A DNA stretch of 64,000 nucleotides from Auanema rhodensis (GCA_964057225.1 OZ059896.1:18162501-18226500), one strand, 5' to 3'. Positions 1 to 12,283 are shown, counted from the stretch's first letter. Program-made: numbers and translations. Notes: generated by a model not told the origin, from the sequence alone.

Positions 1-398
1 TATTATAATAAATATATAGATATATTATAGTATAATTATACATAATACATAATATAATAATTCCAAAAAAAAAAAAAAAAAGTTTCACAAATTTAAGAAA
101 AAGAAATATCAAGTTTTATGAAGATTTTTATCTAAAAATGGTAAAATGAAGAAGATTGATTCCAGATTTTTAAGAATATTATATGAATAACTTCATTAAT
201 AATATTATTTTTTTAAAACATAAAAGAAAGAATTTGTCATATGAAGAAGAATTCAACAACAAGTATTTACATATCTTTGCTTAATCTTTTCTTTTTTTTT
301 TGAATTTTGTTTATCTGTTTGTTTATCCTCTCTAACTCTCAATGTTAAATCTAGGTTTTATGTCTGTAATATATTATATATTGTTTTCTATTTATATA

Positions 399-432
399 TT
401 ATATATATATATATATTATAATATATATAATA
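399..432. repeat. (TA)n-rich tract
   Basis: Nearly pure alternating TA/AT sequence. A second tract lies at about 549-572. Simple-sequence DNA with no further signal. Confidence 0.8.
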
Positions 433-472
433 TACTATGTGCCATAGTAATAGTTAGTACCAAGTGGTACTA

Positions 473-482
473 CCCCCCCCCC
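473..482. repeat. C homopolymer (10 bp)
   Basis: Ten consecutive C in very AT-rich DNA; likely a length-variable or assembly-sensitive site. Confidence 0.9.
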
Positions 483-3400
483 ACAAATGTTTTTTCCCTG
501 AACTTTTTCGTTTAAAATCTCATTTGATAATTTTTTTAATTTTTGTTTTTTATATATATATATATATATATTCTTAGGCATATATAGTAGAAATATTATT
601 TGTTTTCATAATTATATTTCATTAAAATTATTTAAATAATAGCTTTGTGAAAATGAAATTATAATTAAAGGTTGGTAAAGGTTTTTGAAATATATTAAAG
701 GTATATTGATAGAGAAGATACATAGATTAAATATTAAAAATAAATAGAATGATAGAAAGAAATATTTCAAGAAAATACGAAACTATTAAATGAATGGAAG
801 AAACATTAGAAAATATCTTAGGAATAAATGATTTTTTCCTTTTTTTTTGGAAAAAATTTCCGATGTTCTTTGATTTTGGAAATTCAATGATTGCTGTTTC
901 ATTCAGTGGCAGTAATTTTGATAAGTGAAAGAGATGAAGTAAGCAACTTTCTTGTCCTTTGATTATAAAAGAAAATAAATTGGAAAACAATCCATAATGG
1001 GTGAAAGTTAACAAATAATTCATAAGGTTGATACAATGATAAAACAAGAAAAACTGTTGAGACGTGATAACAATAGAAAAAGTATTTTCGAGAAATAGTG
1101 ATGAATAAGTATATTAAAGTAAAACGAAATGATATTAGAAAACACAATAGAATACTACTGACCACTAAATACATAGTTAATTACTAATTTTAACTTTTAA
1201 CTTAGAAATTATCATTTGTATCTCATTTATTTCCAGCATAGAGCAGATCAGATCTGTAGCGAGATGTGTATGTTTCAAAGGAAAAATAAGAATGAGGGAG
1301 ACAAAGGTGACAGAGTGAAAGAGAATAGAGAAAGAAGTTTTCAGATGCGCAGCTATATGCATATCAACAGAAATGCTTGAATTCATTCTGTTTCTGAATC
1401 ATATGAGTCATGTTCGTGTTATGTTCTACTTATTCAGAAAATTACGTATACTACAGGCATTTTTCCATTGTTTTCTTTTAGTTTGACAGACGGTATGGGA
1501 TAGTATGAAAGAAGGAGAGAGAAAACAAGTAAGAAAGAGAAAAGGATGCATGTAAAAAGATTGATTTTGAATTTTTTTTTTTGATTTTATTAATTTTTAA
1601 ATATTATTTATAAGATATTCTTCTTTGGATATTTATAAAATAAATATATTTTTAATTTATAAGTTTTTCATTTTTGAGTTCAATTGAAACACTTGCTTAT
1701 GAGAAAAGTTTCTTTTTTTTGAAACATTATGAGAAGTTGATCTATTTACTCAAAAAGCAGATAAGAACTACCGTAGATGGTTTGAAAATAAGAAAATGAG
1801 TTTTGAAAGAGAAAATTCCTTATAAATCAAAGGCTAGACGTTCTGAGAAAAAAAAGTTCAGAGATACTTATATGAAAAGAGCAAATAATTTGAAAACTTC
1901 ACAAGTAGGGATTAGATGAATGTGAATTTTTGAATTTGATTGAATATTATAACAAAAACTAAATGAAACTGAAAGGAACGAACAAATGAAGAAGAAGAAG
2001 AAGATCGTTTGTGGACATGAAGAATGAAAAAGTGAAACAATGTTGGAGAAAAGAAGTTTTGTGTTGTGAAAGTAACGAGAAAGCAGAGAGAAGAATAACA
2101 AGAAGCAGCTTTCGGACGGTCGTAAGTGAGATCTAACTGTCGAAGAGACAGGATCTTGATTGACCAGCTTGAGAGGCGAAGACGAGGGAGGACTATAGGG
2201 ATTACGTGATTATGGAAAACATGAAGAGAAAAGGAGAAAGTGGAGAGATCGAAAGTAGTAAGATGATGAAGAAGCAGTATAAGAAGAAAAAAGAAGAATA
2301 TGATGATGATCATGTAGTAGAAGAATACAGAAGATAACGACAACGATGACGACGGCGACGTTCACAGAAGATGACGACGATTGAAAACTTCATGGAGAAT
2401 ACAGGATAATGGTCTATAGCAATAGCAGTAATGGTTATAATAAGATTTGAAGAAAGAAAAAGAAAAAAGAGAATTGGAAAGATACATTGGAATGATGAAC
2501 CGTACAAGAAGAACATGATGTCAAATAATATGATTTTTCATTCAAAATATAAAAGATAAAACTTTGACAATATTTTTAAACTAATTTTCAAAATAAAACT
2601 ATGATTTTAAAGTTTTTTCTTTCAAAGTTTCAAATTAGATACGAAAAAGGGATTTAGATTAATATCAAAAGAAACAAAAACAACTGAGCTCAATTGAGTA
2701 GAAAAGACAAGTTTAAGGAGATTTGGAAACTTAAAAAAAACGTCGGCTAATTCTTTTCAACTATAAGCTTTGACAGTTCAACTGTGAAAAAAACCGCTCG
2801 TCGCCGGTCTCCCTGTCATTCGGCTACTCTCATTCTCTTTTACGTTCTATCTGTCTCTCCCTCTCCTTTCTCTCTCTCCCTCTCACTCCTCTCCTTCTTT
2901 CTTTCCCTCTCTGCCACTGGTATTCCCGCTCTCTCTATCTTTCAATTCATCTCCCTCTATCTCTTTCTATCTTGCTTCTTCGCTGCTTTTTTATATTTCA
3001 TTAGATACAACAATAACAACAACATGAAGTGGACAATCGTCTCGGGACAAGAACAGAAAGTGACAGGCTGTATTCAATGAAAGTTTCATCACAATCTATT
3101 TTCAATTTTTGTTGTCTTTCTTGTATGAAAATCTTTTTTTGGTTAAAAAGGATAGCTAAAGTACATTGACGATTTTTTTCAAGAAAAATAATTGTAGAAG
3201 TTAGTGGAAAACTAGTAGTAGGTCAAGTTTAATATTTAACTTGTCGTCAACAATCAAATAATAGATAGAAAAGTATTGAATAGACGATTTGAATAAATTA
3301 AAAGCTGAACTTAATATATAAATTGAAATGATTCTCTCTTATCCTTTACTTATTGAAATTCAAAGAAACAAAAAAAAGTTATATACATATGAGTATCCTG

Positions 3401-3811
3401 TTTGATGACATACGATGACTATCAGCCAGATTTATACATATAAAGTTACCTTTTGTTAAATAACTATTAGAATAAGAAGAGAAAAAAACAAAATATGAAA
3501 TGGATAAAAGAAATACAAAAGACAGACCGACGAATGTGAATGGTCATTCATTTGACTAGGCCTAGTGGTCTGGAAGAGATGAACCGAAAGAAATACAAGA
3601 CGAGATACCTCAACAAGCTGTGAAAACAAGATGAAATATTACGAAGCAATGAAAAAATTAAGAAATCAAAGAGAAGAACTGTCTATGAGGGGTTGTAAGA
3701 AGAAAAATGAAAAATTCTGGAACTATTGATGAACTCATTGCCACTAAATGCACTACAAGCAAGAGAAGAAGAGACAACACACAACAGATACACACGGACA
3801 CAGACTCCTTG

Positions 3812-3870
3812 ATGATGCTGTTGCTTGTGATGATGATGGTGATGACGATGATGATGACGGTGCGCATATA
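3812..3870. repeat. GAT/TCA trinucleotide-rich repeat
   Basis: Imperfect GAT/GAC trinucleotide repeats on the plus strand (ATC/ATG on the minus strand). In one minus-strand frame it would read His-rich and in another Ile/Thr-rich, so the overlapping open frames here are probably products of the repeat. Confidence 0.7.
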
Positions 3871-4012
3871 ACATGCCCTTAATAGGTAAAAGCACAAAAC
3901 ACTTTCGACCAATGTCCTCCTGCGTTTTCTGTATGTCCTGTATTCTGTCTTCTCTCTTAACCTCCTACTATTACTCTTCATTTCTTTTCTGTCACTTTTT
4001 GAATAGCGTAAC

Positions 4013-4195
4013 TTACATTTCGAAAAACAAAAACAGAAACAAACGGCGAATGTGTCTCTTCTTTCTCTTCTTCTTCTCCGTGGTTGTCGCTTTGACGATA
4101 TACAAGGCCAGCCCAAAACAGGAACCAAGTGTTGTGTTAATTACCAAGAATCCAATGACCGCTTGCCATCTCGAACTAAAACTTTTTCTTGTCAT
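4013..4195 (-). CDS. possible membrane-protein exon (fragment, uncertain)
   Basis: A 60-codon minus-strand open frame with a plausible hydrophobic helix (residues ~12-35, including AVIGFLVINTTLGSCFG), then a Lys/Arg-rich segment. It ends at a good 5' splice-site sequence (GTAAGT). It could be one exon of a membrane protein, but no partner exons were identified and no family was recognised. An antisense coincidence is the main alternative. Confidence 0.25.
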   Translation of the reverse strand: MTRKSFSSRWQAVIGFLVINTTLGSCFGLALYIVKATTTEKKKRKKRHIRRLFLFLFFEM

Positions 4196-4593
4196 TTTTC
4201 TTTTTCTTGAGACTGCTTTTCTTCAAAACATTCTTAATACTTATATGACATATTCATAGAAAACACAAACACAAGAAACATAAGTAGCCATCAAGGAACT
4301 ACGAAACAACATTAAAAGTGTCTATAAGGGCATTATAATTGATGACTTGGAATTCAAAAACGTATACTTATACTATTCATCCAATCATTTTTTCTGTATA
4401 TATGTTGTTAAAAATGTAATTTCCTTATAATATTTATAGAAAAAACGATTATAAACTACATACAACATCATAGCCCGTTCTCACTGATTTCTTTTACATT
4501 TAGTATCTACAATTGCAAAGAGATCTTACTCTTCACCGGTAAATACAAGCCAACTTTTGAATTTCAGACAATTTAGTAGGTTTGGTAAGAAAA

Positions 4594-6256
4594 TTATTTT
4601 ACAACCAAGTTAGGATGTTCGTTCATAATCAACTCCGAGACCCTGTTTATCTGCTGGCAAAGACCCAAAATCTGTTCGTCCCACTGTCGCAAAGAGTCAC
4701 ACTCTACAAGAAAGGAATTGGAAAAACAAATAATAAGAAAATATTACTAGCGAAATGTAAAAATCCCTCAATTTGATCAATACTACCAGGTAGTCGATTA
4801 GTTGAAATCATCTGAACAGCGATTTCTTCAGCCTGTAAGCTACATTTGAAGAAAACATAGACAATTCTTAGAACGTACTCTTTCTGGAGTGATTCCTAAT
4901 AATTCACCAAGTGTGGTCATTGATATGTTTAGATATAGACGGGAAACAGCAGACATATTATGCTCCAGAATTACTTTACGAACAATAGAATCACCTTTTT
5001 CATCTTCAAGTTGGTGAGATGCAAGGCTTCTTTCTAATTCTTCTAACTAAATAATAAAAACGTACAAATGAATATACTTGTTACAGTTTACCTCTACATT
5101 TTTGATCAATCGGTCCAGAAATAATTTTCTCAGCAATTCAAATTGGGGAAGAGCAGCAGAACGTTCATCTTTATACAAAGTGCTTAGCATACGTGTTCTT
5201 TGAGCACCTCAAGTTCAATAATAAAAAACATCAATAATAATAATAAATACCTGGACTTGCAAGTATTGTGCAAGTGATTGCCTTTCCTAGAGACTCAATA
5301 CAGTCACTTGTACCAATAGAAGTAATTAGGGAACACTCAAAGTAACGTTGAGCGGCTTCAACAAACTTTCTCTTCATATCTAACAATTGCGCATAGATGA
5401 CCTTAAATAGCAAATTTAGAAAGAAAAAAAATAATCACAAATTAAATTAGAGCTTATCTGTAAATGAAAGCATTATATATTTTATTTTTAAAGCTATTTT
5501 TATGAAGAAAAGGAAAATACTAGCCTTCAAATGTACACATGTTCCCTCTGATTTATCATCTTGCATCATACTAGCTTTATTGATGTATGTTTCAGCTTCA
5601 TTTACTTGTCCAACAGTTAGAAGAAATCTTCCGATACGGAGTAACAAATTCATTCGGTCAGCCGGTGACAAAAGTCTTAAAAACTATATTTCTTATACAA
5701 TTTTTATTTCTAACCTGTTACTGGCTTCCGTGGAAATTCCTATTAAAGCATGAGCAGCACCTAATAGATCGTTCTCCTTTTCCAATATATCAGCCAATTT
5801 CATACGAAGAATACATGTCTAGAGATTTAATATTATAATATATTTAATGTTAATATCACCTGCTCTTCATAAGAGATAGATCTGCTTTGGAGAATTTCCA
5901 ACAGCTGTTGCACAATGCCTTTTGTAACTGACCAATCAAGAGCAGATGAGTCGAGACGACTATTAACAGCAGATATAAATTGACGAGATACAACCATACT
6001 ACCAGCTTCCAAATTCACAACTATATATGAATAATTAATTAAAGAATGCATGAATATCAAATACCAGCTTGAACCAGCTTAAGCAAATTCATACTATTTA
6101 CTTCATTAGAAGTAGGAAATGCATTGTCAAGAAGAACGGACAAGCTAAACATATAACTATTCTTTATTCAAAAATAAAATCAAACCTCTCTAGCTGAGCC
6201 TTATGATCGGATTCTCGTTTGAATATACCAGCCACTTCCTCATCAAATTTTTGCAT
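4594..6256 (-). CDS. csn-4: COP9 signalosome subunit 4 (CSN4)
   Basis: PCI-domain scaffold subunit of the COP9 signalosome, which removes NEDD8 from cullins. Minus-strand exons spliced by hand give about 400 residues, the usual CSN4 length. Family-typical blocks in order are LLLRIGRFLLTVGQVNEAET (repeat region), then LLDMKRKFVEAAQRYFE and ITCTILASPG. The PCI winged-helix core follows (MTTLGELLGITPERV, then NRLPGSIDQIEGFLHF), and the protein ends in a helical tail, NEHPNLVVK. The ATG at 6256 is directly preceded by an acceptor-like AAACAG, as expected for trans-splicing. It lies 268 bp downstream of cct-8 on the same strand, so it is probably the second gene of an operon. Introns are about 40-60 nt. 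Identity rests on remembered family sequence and is strong. Confidence 0.93.
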
Positions 6257-6524
6257 TCTGTTTAGTAATTTGTGTGTTAACTATTCCAACAATTAGCAGT
6301 TTACCAGATAATCACTGATTTCAACAACTTATTTCACTTTCGATGTTACGCAAAAAAAAATTTATGTAAAACAATAACAAGCGAGAAAACAAGCAACAAT
6401 GACTTGAATATAAAGTAAAACACGCGAGATACTAATGATTTTGCCAGAAAAAAACTTGGCTGAGAGCAATACAGCAAAGCTATAAACTTCAAACACGGTA
6501 ATATAGTGTACAAAATCAAAATGC
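6257..6524 (-). promoter_or_regulatory. cct-8/csn-4 intercistronic region
   Basis: A 268-bp gap between the cct-8 stop and the csn-4 ATG on the same strand. It ends in an acceptor-like ACTAAACAG next to the csn-4 start. Size and position suit the region between two genes of a nematode operon, with 3' end formation of cct-8 and spliced-leader addition to csn-4. The operon is inferred, not shown. Confidence 0.5.
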
Positions 6525-8792
6525 TTAGGCCATTCCGTCGTCATCAATATCGTCTTGTCCCTTAGGAGCTCTTGGTTTAGGTCCTCCGGTTGCTTGCTTA
6601 GCCATAATGATCTTAAAGACAATGTATCTCCTGATAACATATATGAAAACATACCTGATCAACCTTCAAAATAGTAGATGCGGCATCAGTAGCCAACTTT
6701 ATGGCAAGATTCTTTCCAGCGAATAGATCGAAAATGTTGTTACTAGCAGCATCCATGACCTCTGGACAGTGAACAATAAGACATCAATATATGGGTATTC
6801 AACGAACCGTGCTTCCAGATATCAATACCAGCATTAGATTGACCATTCTCATGAGCAGCGTAGAGCTTAGTAAGAATATCAGTAGCATTCATACCAGCAT
6901 TCTCAGCCAAGCACTTTGGTAATGTTTCAAGAGCATAAGCAAACTTCTTGATGGCATACTGCTCCAGTCCTGAGCATTTTCCTCCCCATGATTCAATTTG
7001 ACGAGCGAGCTCGACTTCAACAGCGCCAGCGCCAGCAAGGAGCTAGAAACACTTGGAATATTGGCAAAATAACAAGAACAAATATTACTCTTCCTTCCTT
7101 AGTAAGAGCCTTGTAGGTGTTAATAGCGTCATCGACAGCTCTCTCAACATCATCAATACGAGATTGAGAAGAACCACGGATAACAATTGTGGCAACATTT
7201 CCCTTCTCACCCTAGAAATGTCAAATAGCATTAAAGTAGAATAAACGCTTACAGATCTGGTGAAAACAGTAACGTTTTCGTCTCCAATTTCTTTGACAGT
7301 AACAGAATCGCATTGACCAAGAAGGTTAACTGCAGGAGCGCACTAAAAATCAATTTAATTCGTATACTTTATTCATAAATAAACTTACAATTCTGGCTTG
7401 GGCTTGAGCGCCAACGGTACGACAGAGTCTTCTTAAGTCGAATTTAGATGTTAATCTTCAATTACACGTTTAGGAAAGTATACTTGTAAACCTTTATACC
7501 TAACAGCCATAATCTTGTACTTATTTAAGAAATGAAGGTAGAGATCACCGAATTTTCCAGCAGCAACAACTACTTGGACCCCGCTTTCAGCCAAAGCCTT
7601 GACTTGGGCTTCTACTTCACCTTCTTCTCCCTTTGAGAAGTTAAGAAGCTCTGTAGCATTTTCGATGAGAACGGTTCCCTGAAATATAATGCTCGTTAAG
7701 ATTACAAAGAAAAATTAAACCTTGGTTTCGGTCTGAGTAAGATCGAATGGGCAAGTATAAACAGCAATTCTGGCATTGCTAGCGCTCTTAATTTCTCCTT
7801 CAGCTCCTCTCTTGAAAACCATTCCGTTCATAACCTGTATAGCAGTTATATTCCGAAGCAATAATAATACTCAAACCTCTGACTTTCCAACGCCAGATCC
7901 CAAGATCTTACAAATTCTGATGTTATCAACATTGAAGTTAAAATTGTTAGCAGGGACAGTTTGAACTTAATTGAACAATGATAAAAATAATAATGAAATA
8001 ATTCAAAATTACCACAAGCTCGAGCAACAAGATCAGCAATAATCTCTTCATTGTCATATTGCTTAGATGTAATAGCGGAACGGAGCAACCTGCTGACCTG
8101 AGAAATTCATTTTCACAAAAATAACAAACTTTATGATACCTCATTAATATCCTTAAGGTCTTTAGCATCCTTAACAACTAAGGTTGGAAGAATTTCAAGA
8201 GCTTTCTCAGCCGCTTGCTCATATCCGGCAGCAACTTCTTGGGGGGTCAAACCCTTTAATCTTTGCGATAACATTGAAATAAAGACAAAAATTTACCATA
8301 TTGATGAGTTGAGAAGCATGTTCTAACAAAGCAGCAGATAAGATAACTACAGTATTGGTGTTATCTCCAACCTGACAACACAGAAAATCAAAAGCCAATC
8401 CAAAAGGTTATTTACCTGTTTCTCTTGCATTTCACTAGCCATAATGATAATTTTAGCAGCAGGGTGTTGAATATCCAATTCTCTGAGAATAGTAGCAGCA
8501 TCATTAGTAACGAATAATTTCTCAATATGGTTAATAACCATCTTGTTCATGCCTCAAATTACGGATTTCAAGAAAAACTTCTTAGAACAATTTACCATTT
8601 GGTCCATATGCAGATTTAATTTGAGAAGCCAATTCAACACAGGCATCGATGTTTCTAACTACGGCTTCATCAGTTCCCTTGAAGTGCTTAAACAAATCGA
8701 ATAATATAAATCTCTTCAAATAACCTAAAACAAACCTGAGCACCTTCTTTCATAAAGCGATTGTATCCGGATTTGGGTATGTTCATCGCCAT
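6525..8792 (-). CDS. cct-8: T-complex protein 1 subunit theta (CCT8 chaperonin)
   Basis: Theta subunit of the cytosolic CCT/TRiC ring, which folds actin, tubulin and other proteins using ATP. About 14 short introns are removed to give roughly 550 residues (family usual ~548). Visible blocks: AYGPNGMNKMVINHIEKLF and VTNDAATILREL (nucleotide pocket), NVDNIRICKILGSG, KGTVLIENATELLNFSKGE, then LLAGAGAVEVELARQIESWG and CSGLEQYAIKKFAYALETLP. The protein ends in a theta-type tail, IKLATDAASTILKVDQIIMA, followed by GGPKPRAPKG and an Asp-rich end. The usual GDGTN is GDNTN here. The ATG at 8792 follows a TTTTTTAG acceptor-like site by four bases. First gene of a likely operon with csn-4; divergent from the EED gene. 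Confidence 0.96.
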
Positions 8793-9183
8793 TTTGCTAA
8801 AAAATATAACAAATGAATTTAAAAAAAAAAATTAAAATTAATCTATCTACTCTTATTCGAGAACTGGAAGTCTTCGAATATTCCAGCCCTCATTCATTAT
8901 GTTTCACGAAAATGGTCCCACAACGCGCAGTGTAAAATGGCTATTGGTCTTGAGAGGAGCTCTATTGCCAAAAGGCGCCAAAGAACTTTTAAATGAAATT
9001 TTATTCGATCAAAACATATTTTTCAATATATTAATGATATTTGCATTAATTTTGACCTGAAGGTATATTTACTGCTTTGTATTGGGTTTGGATAATATTA
9101 TCATATTTTCACAGCCTAATTAGTTGCCATATACTACTAAGTTAAGCTTTAAATATCGATTTCAGGTTTAAGAAGCTTTCTCG
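8793..9183. promoter_or_regulatory. divergent promoter between cct-8 and EED
   Basis: A 391-bp shared upstream region. It contains an inverted CCAAT box (CTATTGG, 8941-8947) and a GGCGCCAAA at 8974-8982, whose complement TTTGGCGCC fits the E2F consensus TTTSGCGC. Both elements lie on the cct-8 side. Function is inferred from the motifs only. Confidence 0.45.
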
Positions 9184-11215
9184 ATGAGTTCAGAAGGGGA
9201 AAGTGATCTCGTGACTTCAGACGATATTGAGGTACCGGGACCTCGGGGAACAAGTGTTCCTGATTTTGTTGATAATCAACTTGCTAGAAAATGTGTTAGG
9301 AATTTTCCTCTTGGAAAACCTATAAATGATGAGACAGGCCTGGAACTTGATACTGTTGTTTCTGTAGAAATTCAAAATGACCAGCGCGTTGTCACTCTTT
9401 CAGGCGGAGAAAATTTGATTGAACCTAAAAGAACACATACGGAAAATACTGGTTTGCATGAAATATCCAATTTTGCTCAAGTTCTTACTTCAGGCCAGGC
9501 TGAGGTCGATGTACTTTATAATGCTATGTTGGAAAATGATAATTTGAAAACACCCTTTACTGTAACTAACACTATTCATGTAAGCTTACTGAGGAGATAT
9601 AGTTAAATAAATATGTATTTTTTTAGGAAACTGCTCATAAGCAACCTATTTATGCTGCTGCTTTTAATCATTATCAAAGAGGAAACAGAGCTCAGTTAGC
9701 AACTGCCGCTAGAGACATGGTAAACATAATAACATGAAAAAATTTTACTAACAAATTATACAGATAAGTGTATATGATTGTCCTCTAGAAACGAATGATT
9801 TAACATTGGTTCGATGCTTTGTGGATGACAACGTACGTTTTTGGTCACTTAAATTCATTTTTTTTTCATTTATATACTTAGTGTGATGAATCATATTTTA
9901 CTATAACATGGTGTTATGATATAGTTGCTCACCGATGCGTTTTAGTAGCGGCTGGAAATAGTGCATTTATAAAAGTTATAGACCCTGCTAATGGAGAACT
10001 TTTACAGGTACCTTCTTAAAAGTTATTCTTTAATATTTAAATCTAAAGGAGATGTGGGGTCATGGCGATGTTGTTAATGAACTAAGAACTGATCCAAGTA
10101 ACTCTATGCTTTTCGCGTCTGTTTCAAAAGATACTACAATTCGAATTTGGAATATTAGAACATCTCTTTGTCTAGTGGTTTTCGGCGGCATCGAAGGTCA
10201 TCTAGACCAAGTTCTTTCATGTGTTTGTGCTTTCCCCCTCTTCTTTTTTTATCATATATTTTTTCAGGATTGGTCACCTGATAGTAAATTCTTAGTTTCA
10301 TGTGGAATGGACCACTCTGTTCGTATGTGGCACATAAATCCAGAAGCAAGAAAATTAATCGATTATAGTATGACTCCACATGGTGAAGCTGAATTGCTTG
10401 AATTCACTCCTGGGTATAAATTCGAATTTTGAGTGTATCATTGAAGGTGTATTTATAATATAGAACGGGAGAAAATTTACCGACTAAGCATATTCACTAT
10501 CCTAATGCATGGACCACTGATCTTCACTGTGACTATGTAGACTGTGTAAGATTTGTCGGTTGGCACCTAGTTTCGAAGGTAATGAATATCCTTATATCAT
10601 CTTGGAATAATCTTTTAGGGGTCAGAGCGGGCAGCAAATTTGTACAGATTTGGGCATTTTGATGAGCCTTTTGATCAAGTCTTCAGAATAAAAGTAGCCG
10701 GTTAATTCAGATGTTTTTTATTATCAGAATTTTAAGGCTGATAGTGCTTGTACAAGGATAGCACAATTGAATCTTCCCGAATGTGACGTTTGGTTTCTTA
10801 AATTTGACGTAGATCCCGTTGGCAGAGTATGTCGTGCTTCTATTACCAATATGATTATTCTATTTCAGTGGGTCGTTTTTGGTTCAAAGTCTGGAGAGCT
10901 ATACTTCTTTAATATGCGCGACAGAGATTTTCCAGAGGGAGATCCGTAAGTTTTCTATATTAAATATTGCTGCAAACAACTATTCATTTCTAGTGATTTT
11001 TCAATCAAAGTTTCAAGTGCTCCTATACGCCAAGTTTGTTTTGGTGCCAATGGTAGATTACTCGTTGCTGTGACTGATGACTATTCAGTAATTAAACTTG
11101 AAAGAAATTTCAGAGTATGTTAATACCATTTAACTAATTATGTATTTTTGAATTACAGGCTGAACAACGCTCCAAACGATTAAAGCTTCAACAAAATCGA
11201 GATCGTGACGCTTAG
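9184..11215 (+). CDS. eed: Polycomb protein EED/ESC (MES-6-type WD40, PRC2)
   Basis: WD40 beta-propeller of Polycomb Repressive Complex 2, which binds H3K27me3 and stimulates the methyltransferase. About 500 residues in about 12 exons. After an acidic, poorly conserved N-terminus (~135 residues) come propeller blocks matching EED in order: KQPIYAAAFNHYQ, the GHGDVVNEL block, SVSKDTTIRIWNIRT, VVFGGIEGHLDQVLSCDWSP and SCGMDHSVRMWHINPEA. They are followed by HIHYPNAWTTDLHCDYVDCV, then CDVWFLKFDVDPVGRWVVFG and an APIRQVCFGANG block. The ATG at 9184 lies 17 bases after an acceptor-like ATTTCAG. A tail of KRLKLQQNRDRDA ends the protein. It starts a probable two-gene operon (next gene 123 bp downstream). 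The EED assignment over other WD40 proteins is strong because of the paired GGIEGH and SCGMDHS motifs. Confidence 0.93.
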
Positions 11216-11338
11216 GTGATTTATGTTTGTGAATATACGTGTAAATAATAATTTATATAACGTTTTTTTGATATGTGGTTATGTTTTTTCCTTTTCTATA
11301 TCTTCATTGTGTTCTTTTTAAATGAATTTTTATTTCAG
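11216..11338 (+). promoter_or_regulatory. short intercistronic gap with trans-splice acceptor
   Basis: Only 123 bp between the EED stop and the next ATG, ending in TTTTTATTTCAG directly abutting the ATG. No leader sequence would remain except a trans-spliced one. This spacing is typical of nematode operons; the SL RNA itself is not in the window. Confidence 0.6.
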
Positions 11339-11650
11339 ATGCCCCCTTTTTCGCAGTTGGAAGTTGTAGAATATTGCTTCCTTGGTACGGAATCCATATA
11401 AATATATATATATATAAATAAGGTTGTATCTTAAGTTCGTATTGCAACCAATGATCAATCTGTGCCACCTCTGACATATATGCGTTGTAAGATTAGAAAA
11501 GGGGATGTGGAAGAAATTAAAACTTTCCCTATGATGCGTACTAAATATCCAGAATTCCTCGAGGTATTATTGGCTTCCCATCTATGTTATGTATAAATTG
11601 TTTTCATTAAGGATCCGGCAGGCTACCTCAAAAAGTATAAACTAGTCTAG
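11339..11650 (+). CDS. small protein of unknown function (~70 aa), operon partner of EED
   Basis: Three exons. The first (MPPFSQLEVVEYCFL) joins across an AAG acceptor to RIATNDQSVPPLTYMRCKI, then KGDVEEIKTFPMMRTKYPEF. The last exon gives DPAGYLKKYKLV. Both introns end in TAAG rather than CAG; other acceptors in the first intron lead to immediate stops. No signal peptide or membrane helix; mixed charged residues. Size and sharing an operon with a housekeeping gene might fit a small mitochondrial or ribosomal factor, but I do not recognise the family and give no function. Confidence 0.7.
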
Positions 11651-11909
11651 TTCTTAAAAAAAGATCTCCAACACCTACTTATTCATTATGTGCTTTTCTG
11701 TTAATCCGGTACTAATTTCTTCTTTGTTATATTGTAGTTTGGACTTTGTATTTTTTTTTATTTGGGTCCTGTCTGTTGTTTGAATTTTTTAGAATGGTAT
11801 TGATGGAAAGAAGTTACCATGTTGTTTAATTGGTGTTTTCCACTTTTTACCTGCTTTATCTTCTTTTTTTTTGAATATTCAGTTTTGTTGCAATTGTTAA
11901 TCGTTCAAG

Positions 11910-12283
11910 ATGACAACCGGATCCAACGAATTTTACTATTCTGCTAAATATGAAGATGATGAATTTGAGTACCGACATGTTCACGTTACTAAGGTATTTT
12001 ATAATTTGTATTATGTAGTATTCTTATTGCCTTTAAGGATGTTGCTAAGCAAATCCCAAAAAATCGCCTAATGTCAGAGTCAGAGTGGAGAAGCTTGGGA
12101 ATTCAGCAGGTGTTATTCTAATAAGCCTATGTTTTCTTATTCAGTATTCTTCAGTCCCAAGGATGGGTTCATTACATGATTCATGGACCAGAACGCCATA
12201 TTATTCTGTTTCGTCGCCCTCTTCCGAAGAAACCGACGTCTGCTGCTGAAGGAAATTTGAAAACTATTCCACCTTGTGCATAA
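11910..12283 (+). CDS. cks-1: Cyclin-dependent kinase regulatory subunit, copy 1 (CKS1)
   Basis: CKS1 binds CDK catalytic subunits and docks phosphorylated substrates. Three exons, about 95 residues. The canonical order is [60 protein letters not shown], then PLPKKPTS and a short unique tail ending in Ala. The beta-hinge reads HGPERH instead of the yeast/human HxPEPH, which I recall also in C. elegans. Intron 1 ends in CTTTAAG; the paralogous intron in the next copy ends in TTTTAG at the same codon, which confirms the unusual acceptor. It is the first of two tandem copies with identical start-to-stop spans (374 bp). Confidence 0.95.

Larger units (their letters stand above)
1..4593. other. 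AT-rich gene-poor flank, no gene confidently assigned
   Basis: Very AT-rich sequence with poly-A/T runs, (TA)n tracts and a C homopolymer. From about 1,800 to 2,500 the plus strand is strongly purine-rich (GAA/AGA repeats); at 2,800-2,960 it switches to CT-rich. Several minus-strand stretches read open (for example around 730-1,050, 1,180-1,390 and 1,910-2,340). Because the strand is so biased, these open frames are weak evidence, and more than one frame looks equally acceptable. Exons of a gene with long introns cannot be excluded. Confidence 0.6.

Noticed and set aside
2784-3080. 98-codon plus-strand frame with KKTARRRSP start
   Set aside because: Mostly Ser/Leu/Phe from a CT-rich tract; non-ATG start and no splice or leader support.
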